Assembly: GCA_017621205.1 (NCBI GenBank) | Contig: JAGATQ010000037.1 | Location: 186,001 to 250,000, forward strand | Direction: 5' to 3' | Source of the DNA: Lachnospira sp. | GTDB lineage: Bacteria; Bacillota; Clostridia; Lachnospirales; Lachnospiraceae | Length of the DNA: 64,000 nt | Shown: in pieces, positions 26,552-34,541 of the stretch | Numbering within the stretch: position 1 is the first letter of the stretch | Layout of the letters: each line of letters begins with the position of its first letter | Translations under genes and position numbers: made by a program | Notes under the pieces: model-generated | What the model was told of the DNA's origin: nothing | The model's input: the letters and a program-made list of their open reading frames with translations, nothing else | Database searches by the model: none

Positions 26552-27236
26552 TATTATCGCAGTCATGAAAAAGCAGTTAAAGGATACATTGAAAAACAAA
26601 ACGGTTTTCATTCAGTTTATTATGTTTCCTGTTCTTACAATAATTATGAATCGTGCAATCACAATCGATGGGATGCCGGAGAATTTTTTTGTGAATTTAT
26701 TTGCTACCATGTATGTAGGCATGGCACCATTGACAAGTATATCCGCTATCATAGCAGAGGAGAAGGAAAAGAATACGCTTCGGGTGCTGCTCATGTCCAA
26801 TGTCAAACCCTATGAATACCTATTAGGAATTGGCAGCTATGTCTTTATTGCCTGTATGCTTGGAGCGGGAGTAATCTGTGCTGCCGGGAGCTATCGCTTG
26901 CAGGAAGGACTTGTTTTTATGCTGATTATGGCGATAGGGATTGTAACCTCGTTATTAATGGGGGCAGTGATTGGCACCTGGAGCAAAACACAGATGATGG
27001 CGACATCGGTGGCGGTGCCGGTTATGATGATTTTCTCCTTCCTGCCTATGTTGTCTATGTTTAATTCTACTATTGCGAAGGTCGCAAAATACACTTATTC
27101 CGAACAAATCAGCATTCTGCTAAACGCCGTAAGCACTTGGGAGCTTGAACCGGATAGTATTGGCATTATGGGAGGGAACATGCTGCTTTTTATACTGCTC
27201 TTTTCGGTTGTGTATCGAAGATGTGGGTTGGAGTAA
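26544..27236 (+). CDS. ABC-2 type permease
   Basis: The 230-residue membrane protein has six predicted helices, starting with a cytoplasmic MKKQLKDTLKNKTVF stretch before the first. This is the compact form of an ABC-2 permease partner of the upstream ATPase. Its last codons lie in a hairpin (27233-27257) shared with the convergent operon. Substrate unknown. Confidence 0.88.
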   Translation: MSNIIAVMKKQLKDTLKNKTVFIQFIMFPVLTIIMNRAITIDGMPENFFVNLFATMYVGMAPLTSISAIIAEEKEKNTLRVLLMSNVKPYEYLLGIGSYVFIACMLGAGVICAAGSYRLQEGLVFMLIMAIGIVTSLLMGAVIGTWSKTQMMATSVAVPVMMIFSFLPMLSMFNSTIAKVAKYTYSEQISILLNAVSTWELEPDSIGIMGGNMLLFILLFSVVYRRCGLE

Positions 27237-27257
27237 GGCAGAATGATACTGCCTTAC
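27233..27257. terminator. Bidirectional hairpin between convergent ABC operons
   Basis: gtaaggcag (27233-27241) pairs perfectly with ctgccttac (27249-27257). The stem includes the stop codons of both convergent permease genes, an economical shared end. Confidence 0.6.
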
Positions 27258-28480
27258 ATAACCTGATGCTTCTTAAATCCTAAGCCTGCAAAGGGTAGTA
27301 GTATTATTGTTACAAGTGTATATAGGATGCCTCTTATCGTAAGTACATCCAAAACCATGCTGCCCAATTGATAAGAAATATATTTGTCCAATTCCGGCAT
27401 GGTGGAGCGGTAGGGCAGTAAAAACAAGGTTAGATTGTATGCTCCTGTGGTTCCATTTGGAGTAAGGAACATAGGAATGAAAAGGATAGGGACAACAATC
27501 ATCAGCACAAAATACGGATTTTTCATTTTAGCGGACAGAAGAAGTGTCAGTCCAATCATGCAAAGCAGTACCAAATAAATAATGCCGATGTTGATGAGGA
27601 CAGCTTGCAGGAAAGTGAATGGGTAAGGAATTGTTGTATTGGCAATCTGTAATGGTAGATTCCATCCATCTAAACCAAATGCTGCAAGTGGCAGACCACA
27701 CGCCACGACAATATGAAATACAAATGCAATCGTTCCAAATAAGAAGGATGCTGCGATTTTAGCTGTTACCAGTTTTGTTTTTCCATATTTGCCACAAAGA
27801 ATGACCGCATCTGTTCCTGCCTGATATTCTCCTGAAAACACGGGGGCAATCACGATACAGATAGCCAATACTCCGAACATAAGAAGTTCAAAGCTGCTTA
27901 TTATAATGTTCCAGCCTTCGTGATAGCCATATTGCAGCGGGATATCTACCTTACCTACCATCCTGTTCCAATATTGCTTTTGTTCTGAGGAGAACGTATG
28001 GGATGGATTGTTAAGCAGAGCTTTTATCTTGCTATCTCTTGTCTGGTAAAAGAATGCTCCTTTTGCAATATCCAAATTGGGGAGATTATTGTAACCTAAC
28101 AGTTCATTTGGCTCACTGTAATTGTTTGCAATGAGATTAAGCAGTTTTTCCCTCGGTGCAATTTCATTCCAATAGGCATTGCCAATTAAAAACTGCTCAT
28201 TTCCATCATATCCGACATTATCGGGATTTTTAAAAAGCTCCTGCACTTCTTTTATTGTGTCGGTAATATACTCCTCTGATAACAAAACAGATAAGGCTTT
28301 ACACTGCTCTTTTTCATAGGCAATACCAGCAGTTCCCTTTATGATGCCATTCTGATTGTAGGTTTGATATTGCATAATAGGTAGTCCGAAAAAGAAGCCT
28401 GTTACGATTAAGCTAATTGCCATAACAATTAAAGTGGACTTTTTGCGTAATATTTTTAAAAATTCATATTTAAGTAACAT
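27254..28480 (-). CDS. ABC-2 type permease, large
   Basis: The 408-residue protein has one N-terminal helix, a soluble loop of about 160 residues, then five to six helices, as in ABC-2 permeases of bacitracin/lantibiotic-type exporters. The start at 28480 is chosen because aggaggaaatatgat precedes it; an in-frame ATG at 28516 lies inside the ATPase gene. It begins one base after the ATPase stop, so translation is coupled. Confidence 0.87.
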   Translation of the reverse strand: MLLKYEFLKILRKKSTLIVMAISLIVTGFFFGLPIMQYQTYNQNGIIKGTAGIAYEKEQCKALSVLLSEEYITDTIKEVQELFKNPDNVGYDGNEQFLIGNAYWNEIAPREKLLNLIANNYSEPNELLGYNNLPNLDIAKGAFFYQTRDSKIKALLNNPSHTFSSEQKQYWNRMVGKVDIPLQYGYHEGWNIIISSFELLMFGVLAICIVIAPVFSGEYQAGTDAVILCGKYGKTKLVTAKIAASFLFGTIAFVFHIVVACGLPLAAFGLDGWNLPLQIANTTIPYPFTFLQAVLINIGIIYLVLLCMIGLTLLLSAKMKNPYFVLMIVVPILFIPMFLTPNGTTGAYNLTLFLLPYRSTMPELDKYISYQLGSMVLDVLTIRGILYTLVTIILLPFAGLGFKKHQVM

Positions 28481-28481
28481 A

Positions 28482-29366
28482 TCATATTTCCTCCTGTTTT
28501 TCAGTTGTTTCACCAAAATAAAATAAGAATAAATCTTCTAGGTTTGGCTCTACTGGTTGCGCATTTTCTCTTGGTGCAGATTCATTTATGATGCGTAACC
28601 GTACCATATCGTTTTCGTGATGAAGATTCACAACACTAAAATGACGGCTATATTCCACAGCAGTGTTTTCGTTAACCAGAAGCTCCCATACTTTGCCCTT
28701 GATTCCTGCTGTAACGGTCTGCTTTTTCTCTTGTATAAGAAACTGGCCTTGTTTCATCATCAGAACCGTATCGGCGATATAGGATACATCAGATACAATG
28801 TGGGTAGATAAAATAACAATTTTTTCTTTCGCCAAGTTAGAAAGTATATTACGAAAACGCACGCGTTCTTTGGGGTCAAGCCCTGCAGTTGGTTCATCCA
28901 GTATTAAAATGGAAGGGTTATTTAATTCTGCCTGTGCAATTCCTAAACGCTGTTTCATTCCTCCGGAATAGGATTTGATTTTTTTGTCTGCCACATCGGA
29001 CAGGTTTACCATATAAAGTAACTCTTTGGTCCGGGTAATCGCTTTTCTTTTATCAAGTCCTTTTACCGCTGCCATATATAACATAAATTCCTGGGCAGTG
29101 AAATCGGGATAAAAACCAAAATCCTGTGGCATGTAACCTAAGTGGGTATAATACTGTTCGCCAAGCTCATCAATTGTTTTCCCATTTAATCTGATGTCGC
29201 CCGAAGTTGGTTTTAGGACACCACATATCATCCTCATGAGAGTTGTTTTTCCTGCCCCATTGGCACCGAGCAGTCCGTATACCCCCGGAACGAAATTGGC
29301 ATTTACATCGTTAACTGCATATTTTGCTCCATATTGTTTGCTTAAATTTTGTAGCTGTAATTGCAT
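28482..29366 (-). CDS. ABC transporter ATP-binding protein
   Basis: The 294-residue ATPase has Walker A GANGAGKTT (about 34-42), Q-loop in MPQDFGFY, signature SYSGGMKQRLGIAQA, Walker B ILILDEPTAGLDP and H-loop STHIV. The start follows aggaggttttctat. It pairs with the downstream permease. The upstream two-component genes on the same strand are separated by a terminator but probably control it, as in bacteriocin-resistance modules. Confidence 0.92.
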   Translation of the reverse strand: MQLQLQNLSKQYGAKYAVNDVNANFVPGVYGLLGANGAGKTTLMRMICGVLKPTSGDIRLNGKTIDELGEQYYTHLGYMPQDFGFYPDFTAQEFMLYMAAVKGLDKRKAITRTKELLYMVNLSDVADKKIKSYSGGMKQRLGIAQAELNNPSILILDEPTAGLDPKERVRFRNILSNLAKEKIVILSTHIVSDVSYIADTVLMMKQGQFLIQEKKQTVTAGIKGKVWELLVNENTAVEYSRHFSVVNLHHENDMVRLRIINESAPRENAQPVEPNLEDLFLFYFGETTEKQEEI

Positions 29367-29460
29367 ATAGAAAACCTCCTGTTAATTTCTGAACCGCCCC
29401 CAAAGTTAGATCTTAAAGCTAACGGTTGCAGGTTGGGTTTTAGGGCAAACTATTTTTCCG

Positions 29461-29500
29461 AATTAAAAAAGATGACCTATGCTTATAGCATAAATCATCT
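29461..29500 (-). terminator. Terminator of the two-component operon
   Basis: On the minus strand a stem agatga/tcatct with an inner stem atgct/agcat is followed by a run of six T. It lies 89 bp after the histidine kinase stop. Confidence 0.75.
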
Positions 29501-29588
29501 ATCTTAGGCTGTGCTTTTTTGCAGCTTAATTTCACCTTAAGTTTGTTTTGTGTCGTCTGGCAATCATTAGAAAGCAGGGATTATTTCA

Positions 29589-30998
29589 TCAATGTCCCGG
29601 AAGAAATATAATAAACTGTGTTCCTTCACCTTGTTTGCTTTTAACAGAAATATCTCCCCCGTGAAGTGCTATAATCTGTTTGGCAATTGCCAATCCAAGA
29701 CCACTTCCCTCTGGTATTTCCTTCATGTTTGTTCCCCTGTAATATCTGTTAAAGAGTTCTGCCTGTTCTTCTTCACTCACTCCGATTCCATTGTCTATAA
29801 TATTAATATAAATTGCTTTTTGAGGTCCTTCTTCCATTCGGACGATAACTTTTGTTTTAGGCGGATTATGTGTAAGTGCATTGATTATAAGATTATTTAT
29901 AGCACGGCGGAATAAATCAGGGTCAAGAAAAACTTCAACTTCCTGTATATCGTTTTCAAATGAAATATCCCGGTTGACAAAAGCAGGGTCATTTACAATA
30001 TCAATAACCAGCTCCTTTAGGAAGCGTACAAGACGTACCGTTTGTAGCTGACATGGTATTGTACCAGACTCTAGTTGATAGGTTAGCTTTAAGTCATTCA
30101 TCATTTTTTCTGTATAATTAACATTCTTTAATATGATTTTTCCATATTCTTGTATGGTCTCCCTGTTAGGGACAGAATTGTCTGTAAGCAGTTCTGCGTA
30201 TCCCTTAATTGGTGAAAGCGGGGTTTTTAAATCATGTGTGATATTTACAATCCATTCCCTGCGCATCCGTTCGGTATCTTTTTGCACGTTATCACTATGG
30301 CGGACTTCTCTATCCATGTTGTTAAGTGCAGTATAAATTTCACGAAATATGCCTTTTTCCGGAAAGGGGGTATACGAACGCAGGGAAACCGCACCGATGC
30401 CTTTTGTAATTTGGTTAAGGTGTCTGGTGAGCCAGAATACATAATAAATCACAAACAGCATGATGGCACCGAAAAGAAAAGAGATTCCCATGCGAAACAC
30501 AGGGAAAAGTCTCCCGACAGCTCCGCCATTGTAGTAGAGCATATATTTTCCTATGGCGTAAGGAAATCCAATCAAATAGTTCCATGTTTTTCCAGAGTCA
30601 TTAAAACTATTTACAAAAATTGTATTTCCATGTTCGTATGCACTTGTACGAAGTGAAATTAATTCAGAAGCAGAGTAGTTGGTTGGATAATGTTCAGGCT
30701 TGTTATGGCAAAAAACCTCTTTCCCTGTTTCGTCAATAACCTGAAGCCACAATCCATATTCATCCAGTCGCTCAAGTCCTATTTCTTTTATTTTGATAGT
30801 ACCATTATCATTTTCCATCCATATTGAAAAGTTATCAGTAAACATATCCGGCCATGATGCTAAGCTTAAGCCCTCCGGCTCGGTTATTCCGAAGATATAG
30901 TAGAACATACCGATTGCGATAGCAACAGCAGTGAAAAGCAAGACCGATATAAAAATAGTGATTCTTAGAAATGGGTTTAGATTCTTTTTATTTTTCAT
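29589..30998 (-). CDS. Membrane sensor histidine kinase
   Basis: The 469-residue kinase has two membrane helices (about 12-34 and 170-192) around an extracellular domain of about 130 residues, a HAMP-like linker, a HisKA motif with histidine in NITHDLKTPLSPIKGY, and an HATPase domain with NNLIINALTH, DNGIGV and GSGLGLAIAK. It overlaps the response regulator gene by 11 bp, so the two form a unit, and it is followed by an ABC exporter operon that is the likely target. Confidence 0.92.
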   Translation of the reverse strand: MKNKKNLNPFLRITIFISVLLFTAVAIAIGMFYYIFGITEPEGLSLASWPDMFTDNFSIWMENDNGTIKIKEIGLERLDEYGLWLQVIDETGKEVFCHNKPEHYPTNYSASELISLRTSAYEHGNTIFVNSFNDSGKTWNYLIGFPYAIGKYMLYYNGGAVGRLFPVFRMGISFLFGAIMLFVIYYVFWLTRHLNQITKGIGAVSLRSYTPFPEKGIFREIYTALNNMDREVRHSDNVQKDTERMRREWIVNITHDLKTPLSPIKGYAELLTDNSVPNRETIQEYGKIILKNVNYTEKMMNDLKLTYQLESGTIPCQLQTVRLVRFLKELVIDIVNDPAFVNRDISFENDIQEVEVFLDPDLFRRAINNLIINALTHNPPKTKVIVRMEEGPQKAIYINIIDNGIGVSEEEQAELFNRYYRGTNMKEIPEGSGLGLAIAKQIIALHGGDISVKSKQGEGTQFIIFLPGH

Positions 30999-31692
30999 GT
31001 GGATTTACAAGCTTATAGCCTAGCCCTTTCATTGTAATAATATATTGGGGTGCTGCAGGATTATCCTCTATTTTTTCACGCAAATGTCGGATGTGTACCA
31101 TCATTGTATTATCGCAGCCAAAGCTGTCTTCCCCCCAGACTGTTTCATATAGGCGTTCACGGCTGATTACCCGTCCCGTATTCTTTGCCAGACACCGTAA
31201 AATTTCAAACTCCCGTGCGGTTAATTCGATTTGTCTATTATTTTTCTTTACCATACAGCCATCCGTATCTATCATCAGATCTCCAATTATAATAGAATAA
31301 TCCTGTCCTGGATTTGTTTTGTATTGTGCACGGCGTAGCCCGGCCTTTACGCGATATGCTACTTCCTTTGGACTAAATGGTTTGGTCACATAATCATCGC
31401 CTCCAACAGCCAAGCCAAGTATTTTATCTAACTCATCGTTCTTGGAGGAAAGAAATATAATCGGGCAATGAGAAAATTCACGAATTTGTTTACACACCTC
31501 ATATCCATCTATATCAGGAAGCATCACATCTAAAATAATCATATCAGGCTGCAACGTCCTGCAAGTGCTGACAGCCAAAAGTCCATTATCAATTTTGGTA
31601 ATGTTTTGAAAACCTTCTATGTTTAGGGCCTTTTCCAGTAAGTCTAATATATCCGGTTCATCGTCCACAAGCATAATCTTATATTGGTTCAT
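30988..31692 (-). CDS. OmpR-family response regulator
   Basis: The 234-residue protein has a receiver with acidic D10-D11, phospho-acceptor D55 (ILDVMLPDIDG) and KPFSP, plus a winged-helix DNA-binding domain (about 135-230; LTAREFEILRCLAKN, VWGEDSFGCDNTMMVHIRHLREK). It is the cognate regulator of the downstream kinase. A ribosome binding site aaggagctgcca precedes the ATG. Confidence 0.93.
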   Translation of the reverse strand: MNQYKIMLVDDEPDILDLLEKALNIEGFQNITKIDNGLLAVSTCRTLQPDMIILDVMLPDIDGYEVCKQIREFSHCPIIFLSSKNDELDKILGLAVGGDDYVTKPFSPKEVAYRVKAGLRRAQYKTNPGQDYSIIIGDLMIDTDGCMVKKNNRQIELTAREFEILRCLAKNTGRVISRERLYETVWGEDSFGCDNTMMVHIRHLREKIEDNPAAPQYIITMKGLGYKLVNPHEK

Positions 31693-31885
31693 TGGCAGCT
31701 CCTTCTTTTTTATTTATATATTATACTTTTTTTCTTGAAAGAATACTAGCTATGCTAATCTTAATTTTAGCTTAAATATGTAATAAGAGCGTTTGTTTTG
31801 AATTTAGCATTGGTTTTTGGTGAGGGTAGACAGGAGCATGTAAAATATAGTTGTAAGAATAAAACCATAAAGGAGATAAAAAACT

Positions 31886-32806
31886 ATGGACACACTACAA
31901 ATGCAACAACAAAACTATTTAAAATACTGCGAATTCCAAAAGAGACTGGACAACAAAACGATAAAAGCATACCGTATTGATTTGACACAATTTGCAAACC
32001 AGATAGGGGTAGAAAAGGTTTCGTTGGTTACTCCTTCTGTTTTGGAAACGTATATTATGTGGCTTCATCAAATGTATAAGGCAAAAACGGTGAAACGAAA
32101 GCTTGCCAGTGTGAAGTCTTTTTTTCATTATCTTGAATATAAGGATGTGATTAGTAATAATCCGTTTAATAAAATACAAATTAAATTCCGGGAGCCGGTT
32201 ATTTTACCAAAAACAATACCACTACATACAATAGAGCTGCTTTTGAAAACAATATACCAGCAAAGAAAACAGGCGCATACAATATTTCAACGGGAAAATG
32301 CCTTAAGGGATGCAGCAATGATTGAGCTGCTGTTTGCTACGGGAATGAGGATTTCGGAGCTTTGTTCCCTACAGACGCAGGCTGTTAACTTAGAGGAACA
32401 GACAGTTTTAATCTATGGAAAGGGTTCTAAGGAACGAAGGATTCAGATTGGGAATGAGGCGGTTGTTCGTGTTTTGAGGGAATATGAGCAAACCTTTTGT
32501 TCTCAAATCCAAGACAGTCATTATTTTTTTGTGAATCACAATGGAACTCCGGTGTCAGACCAGGCGATTCGCAGAATGATTAATAAATATACTTCCCTTG
32601 CTGCCATAGAGCAGCATATTACTCCCCATATGTTTCGTCATACCTTTGCTACCAGCTTATTGGAGGCGGATGTGGATATTCGTTATATTCAGGAAATGCT
32701 TGGACATAGTTCGATTAATGTTACTGAGATTTATACGCATGTTGCTATGGCGAAGCAGAGAGATATTCTTACTACGAAGCATCCTAGGAAGGATTTTTGT
32801 TTGTAG
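31886..32806 (+). CDS. XerC/D-type tyrosine recombinase next to the inverted-repeat cassette
   Basis: The 306-residue protein has the N-terminal core-binding domain (about 10-95) and catalytic domain of phage-type integrases, with the full active set: R155 (GMRISEL), K180 region (GKGSKERR), H248 and R251 (HMFRHTF), H274 (LGHSS) and nucleophile Y283. The size and compactness fit XerD-like invertases rather than large conjugative integrases. A ribosome binding site aaggagataaaaaact precedes the ATG. The stop lies only 17 bp before a perfect 109-bp inverted repeat, so its obvious substrate is that repeat pair. Confidence 0.9.
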   Translation: MDTLQMQQQNYLKYCEFQKRLDNKTIKAYRIDLTQFANQIGVEKVSLVTPSVLETYIMWLHQMYKAKTVKRKLASVKSFFHYLEYKDVISNNPFNKIQIKFREPVILPKTIPLHTIELLLKTIYQQRKQAHTIFQRENALRDAAMIELLFATGMRISELCSLQTQAVNLEEQTVLIYGKGSKERRIQIGNEAVVRVLREYEQTFCSQIQDSHYFFVNHNGTPVSDQAIRRMINKYTSLAAIEQHITPHMFRHTFATSLLEADVDIRYIQEMLGHSSINVTEIYTHVAMAKQRDILTTKHPRKDFCL

Positions 32807-32823
32807 GGGGGAGAAATTGCCAA

Positions 32824-32932
32824 TAGAAAATAAAGGATAACACTTTATTATCTGTTAGTTTTATCGCTAATAGTTTATTAGTTAAACGTTTAGTATCAAC
32901 TATAGTTTTATGGCACACAGGAGGAAAATGAT
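32824..32932 (+). repeat. Left arm of 109-bp perfect inverted repeat
   Basis: Bases 32824-32932 are identical, base for base, to the reverse complement of 36769-36877. The arm starts tagaaaataaagg, contains two short palindromes (ctaata-gtt-tattag and aaacgttt) that could be recombinase sites, and ends with aggaggaaaatgat, so the ribosome binding site of the neighbouring gene lies inside the arm. Identity stops immediately outside the arm on both sides. No direct target duplication flanks the pair. Confidence 0.95.
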
Positions 32933-32936
32933 ATTT

Positions 32937-34541
32937 ATGAAATATGAATTATCAGATCAATCTTTGGATTATACAATAAAAACACTTTTGCAGCATTGCA
33001 AAAACAAACAGAAATTTCGGAAAGATGCTAACAAAATTACTTCTGGTGGCATAGATCATTCCAATTATACGAATAAGGGAATTAGAAGATCTAAAATAAG
33101 TGGCAAACAATTTATACAATCAATATTTAAAAATTCTGCAGCGGCAGGATCAAATTTTTTTGACTGTATTTTCGACAGATGTCAGATTATTAATGCTAAT
33201 TTTCAAGAATGCTCTTTTATTAAATGCAAAATTATCAATAATTCAAAAGAAATTTCTATTATTCACAGTAATTTTAATGAAAGTTTATTTGCTGATAATT
33301 TTGTACTTGATAATAACTATTTTGAGCACTCTGTATTTTATAATACTACTTTTCTTGGAGGAAAAATTTTAAATACGGTATTTTATTCTTGTACATTAGA
33401 GGGAGCAACTTTTTCAGATGTGTTAATGGAAAATGTGCGTTTTACAGATATGAACATAGATTATGCTCTCTTTGAAAATGTAAAAATGCATAATGTTATA
33501 TTACCATTTTCACAGATATGCTATACGTTTGGTCTTTTACCTTATTTAAAAGAAACTTCTGACCAGATATATATAACTTCTGCCTCTAATGAACAAGGGT
33601 ACATTTCTAAGGATGAGTTTATAGATTTAATGCCACACTTTATCAAATATTATACGGAGACTAAAGACTTCTTTCCATTAGCTAACATATATTTTTTTAT
33701 GAATGATAATGAAAAGGCAAAACAAGCCATTTTAGCAGGCATTTTGGAAGGAGTAACAGAAACTGATTTTAGGAAAATTAAGTATTTATGTAAACTAATA
33801 TATGTATATGGAGTATTTAATTTTCATGAACGACAAGACATTATAGACTATATATATTCCCATATTTCTTTTTCAGAAATGCATCCCAGTATACGATATA
33901 GTTACTTGGTATATAAAAAAGAAATAGAAAGTTATTTGTTAAATAGTAATCACAAAGGAATTGTTACTGCAGAAATAAATATTTTCACAAATGTGTATTC
34001 TACTGAAACATTTAAATTAGGCATACTTCTTTCTACTATAGAGGAAGTTATCGAATTATATAAATCACCATTGGGAGAACATCAAATTGCTTGTAGACAT
34101 AATTCCGCAGAGACATTTTCCATTATGCTTCAAGAAGTTTTACCTTCGGCAATTTTTATTGTTATGTCATTATATTCGGTTTTAATGGCATATTATAATT
34201 TAGAAAATAAAAGAATTGATGTTTGTATAAAAAAGAAAACTTTAGAAAATATGCAAACAAAAAATAATTTGGAAAACACAAATGCACAGTTAGAGGCAGA
34301 AGTCCATAGACAACAATTAATTAATTATCAATTAGATAATCAGTTAAAACAATTGGAACTAGATAATATTTATTCTGATCAATCAGAAGAACAGAATAAA
34401 ATTAGAAAAAAAATTTTGAGTGAGAATATTAACGAAAATGATGTAGAGATTTCCGAAATAAGACACATCATTTACGGAAATATTCCTACTCAAATTGATA
34501 AAGATCTTGTGCAATTTCGGCATCGAAAGTCAAAGAGCTAA
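32937..34541 (+). CDS. Pentapeptide-like repeat protein with membrane helix and coiled coil, inside cassette
   Basis: The 534-residue protein has a region (about 50-185) of short A/N-x-F/L-x-x repeats such as ANFQECSFIKC and GATFSDVLMENVRF, typical of pentapeptide-repeat folds, then a helical stretch, one hydrophobic helix (about 410-432) and a C-terminal coiled coil rich in N, Q, L and E. No enzymatic motif is seen. Its coding sequence is clearly more AT-rich than the flanking genes. The ribosome binding site lies in the inverted-repeat arm; ATGs at 32910, 32928 and 32937 are all in frame and the start is uncertain. Its end overlaps that of the convergent radical SAM gene by 12 bp. Function unknown. 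Confidence 0.75.
   Translation: MKYELSDQSLDYTIKTLLQHCKNKQKFRKDANKITSGGIDHSNYTNKGIRRSKISGKQFIQSIFKNSAAAGSNFFDCIFDRCQIINANFQECSFIKCKIINNSKEISIIHSNFNESLFADNFVLDNNYFEHSVFYNTTFLGGKILNTVFYSCTLEGATFSDVLMENVRFTDMNIDYALFENVKMHNVILPFSQICYTFGLLPYLKETSDQIYITSASNEQGYISKDEFIDLMPHFIKYYTETKDFFPLANIYFFMNDNEKAKQAILAGILEGVTETDFRKIKYLCKLIYVYGVFNFHERQDIIDYIYSHISFSEMHPSIRYSYLVYKKEIESYLLNSNHKGIVTAEINIFTNVYSTETFKLGILLSTIEEVIELYKSPLGEHQIACRHNSAETFSIMLQEVLPSAIFIVMSLYSVLMAYYNLENKRIDVCIKKKTLENMQTKNNLENTNAQLEAEVHRQQLINYQLDNQLKQLELDNIYSDQSEEQNKIRKKILSENINENDVEISEIRHIIYGNIPTQIDKDLVQFRHRKSKS

Noticed and set aside
31886-32806. Integrase as a sign of a prophage or conjugative element
   Set aside because: No phage structural, replication or conjugation gene is near, and the enzyme is of the small XerD-like type next to its likely repeat substrate.
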